6,104 nucleotides of DNA, taken from CANGYM01 sp044235825. Its GTDB lineage: Bacteria > Pseudomonadota > Alphaproteobacteria > JAJTHO01 > CANGYM01. Under the pieces are notes generated by a model. That model had not been told where the DNA came from. It did no database searches and was given only the letters and a program-made list of their open reading frames with translations. Shown piece after piece: positions 5,469 through 6,104 of this stretch. The stretch is taken from NCBI GenBank assembly GCA_044235825.1, contig JBIIHL010000066.1, forward strand, positions 1-6,104. The letters are read 5' to 3'. The position numbers and the translations under genes are program-made. Numbering within the stretch: the first letter of the stretch is position 1; each line of letters begins with the position of its first letter.

Positions 5469-6023
5469 GGTCCCCCCGAGGATGGGCATCCCGGGCAGGC
5501 CTATGGTTGCCGCTGCACGGCGGAGCCGGTTTGGCCGGAGGAACTGTCGAAAAGCAAGATTCCAACGCCGTCGGAGCAGGCCATTGAAACGGCCAATGTC
5601 ACGGGGTTTTTTCTGTTTTTGGGGGCTTTGTCTGTAGCCGCAGGGGTTGCAGGAACGGTGGTATCGGCTTTGGCCATCCGCGGCGCATTTGTTTTGGCAG
5701 CGCGGCAAATCGCCAAGTATGCGGCGCGGTATGGGATGCGTCGGGCGAATCGAGAAGCTGTTCAGCAAGCCGCAACCAAGTTTGATCGACAGGCCCAAAG
5801 CCTGCTTCGTCAACAACGGTTTAAGGACGCAGATGCCCGCGGCCTGTTCAAACGTCCCGAAGGCGTCCCCAAAGATTGGGTGAGAGATGTCACGCGCGAT
5901 CAAAAGGGGGTTCAATACACCAAGCCAAACAGCGGGCGTGGAACCTATGTCAAAATTTCATCTGGGGAGCCAGAAAGTCAGGGTTATTCAGTAAACCCAA
6001 CCAAATGTTTGTGTTTTTGGTGA
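5469..6023 (+). CDS. Orphan MuF toxin cassette (no start of its own, 3' truncated)
   Basis: This frame is open from just after an in-frame TGA (5466-5468) to TGA at 6021-6023, but has no start codon until a TTG at 5619 that lacks a ribosome site. It begins with a second copy of the hinge (PPEDGHPGQAYGCRCTAEPVW to SEQAI), then a different hydrophobic segment (TGFFLFLGALSVAAGVAGTV and on), a basic helix (ARQIAKYAARYGMRRANR), the linker FKRPEGVPKDW, and YTKPNSGRGTYVKISSGEPESQ. That last part aligns with the start of the toxin domain of the upstream gene (YMKPGSDGETKIRFMKAKPDSP), but the reading then ends about 50 residues early in PTKCLCFW. No continuation with the NG...LD..G pattern is visible in the other two frames. 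It is most likely a silent spare toxin, reachable by recombination, and now perhaps broken. Confidence 0.75.
   Translation, partial: GPPEDGHPGQAYGCRCTAEPVWPEELSKSKIPTPSEQAIETANVTGFFLFLGALSVAAGVAGTVVSALAIRGAFVLAARQIAKYAARYGMRRANREAVQQAATKFDRQAQSLLRQQRFKDADARGLFKRPEGVPKDWVRDVTRDQKGVQYTKPNSGRGTYVKISSGEPESQGYSVNPTKCLCFW
5475..5585 (+). repeat. Direct repeat, copy B (orphan hinge)
   Basis: This is the partner of 4463-4573, offset by 1012 bases, with three mismatches, all within the first 30 bases. It starts 12 bases after the immunity stop codon. Both copies are read in the same codon phase, so a crossover anywhere inside would fuse the MuF carrier to the orphan toxin in frame and remove the resident toxin tip and immunity gene. 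Confidence 0.95.
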
Positions 6024-6061
6024 GATGTGGGTTATAGGTGGTGTAAAAAAAGGGGTGCACC

Positions 6062-6104
6062 ATGGGCGCAAAAGTGAAAAGGAATTTAGAGCAATTATTA
6101 GCCC
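6062..6104 (+). CDS. Start of a further small gene, partial at window end
   Basis: An ATG at 6062 with a strong AGGGG site six bases upstream opens a frame, MGAKVKRNLEQLLA, that runs off the window. It lies 38 bases after the orphan toxin's stop. It could be the immunity partner of the orphan toxin or an unrelated gene; fourteen residues are too few to tell. Confidence 0.4.
   Translation, partial: MGAKVKRNLEQLLA

Noticed and set aside
5325..5915. Minus-strand frame of 196 residues opposite the immunity and orphan toxin region
   Set aside because: The plus strand carries the repeated hinge and a toxin-like reading; the antisense frame shows no family features.
1..6104. CRISPR array, tRNA, rRNA or transposase genes
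   Set aside because: No regularly spaced repeats, no cloverleaf-like sequence with a recognisable anticodon arm, and no transposase motifs were seen in the window.

Overview
The window looks like an accessory or prophage-derived island from an alphaproteobacterium. The main clue is a DUF2460 tail protein of the kind found in alphaproteobacterial prophages and gene transfer agents. Dense toxin-antitoxin (TA) remnants and palindromic intergenic repeats support an accessory region. I cannot name the genus.

Left part (1-2450): a palindromic repeat abuts an orphan ParD-type antitoxin (minus). Then come a complete DUF2460 phage tail gene (plus), a parDE operon whose toxin is frameshifted (minus), and an intact yefM-yoeB module (plus) with a promoter overlapping two TGTACA operator motifs. 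A small SemiSWEET sugar transporter gene follows yoeB by 21 bases and is probably in the same operon.

Middle (2719-3925): an intergenic stretch of 274 bases holds a large imperfect inverted repeat, a short decayed copy of the MuF hinge found further right, and a G/C-rich hairpin. Next is a short-form cysD (ATP sulfurylase small subunit, minus) without a cysN neighbour, with a reasonable promoter facing away from the phage genes.

Right part (3926-6104) is the main point of interest. A 386-residue protein has a phage head-morphogenesis (MuF / SPP1 gp7-like) N-terminal region ending in a GCRC motif. This is followed by a hydrophobic segment and a C-terminal polymorphic-toxin module. An overlapping, AT-rich, acidic 127-residue gene is the probable immunity protein. 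Twelve bases after the immunity stop, the hinge-coding DNA is repeated (111 bases, 108 identical, same codon phase) and leads into a different hydrophobic segment and a second toxin-like C-terminus with no start site of its own. This is the layout of an orphan toxin cassette as known from cdi and rhs loci, here attached to a phage capsid-associated protein. Homologous recombination between the repeats would delete 1012 bases and splice the second toxin in frame onto the MuF carrier. The second toxin appears truncated, and a new small gene begins just before the window ends.
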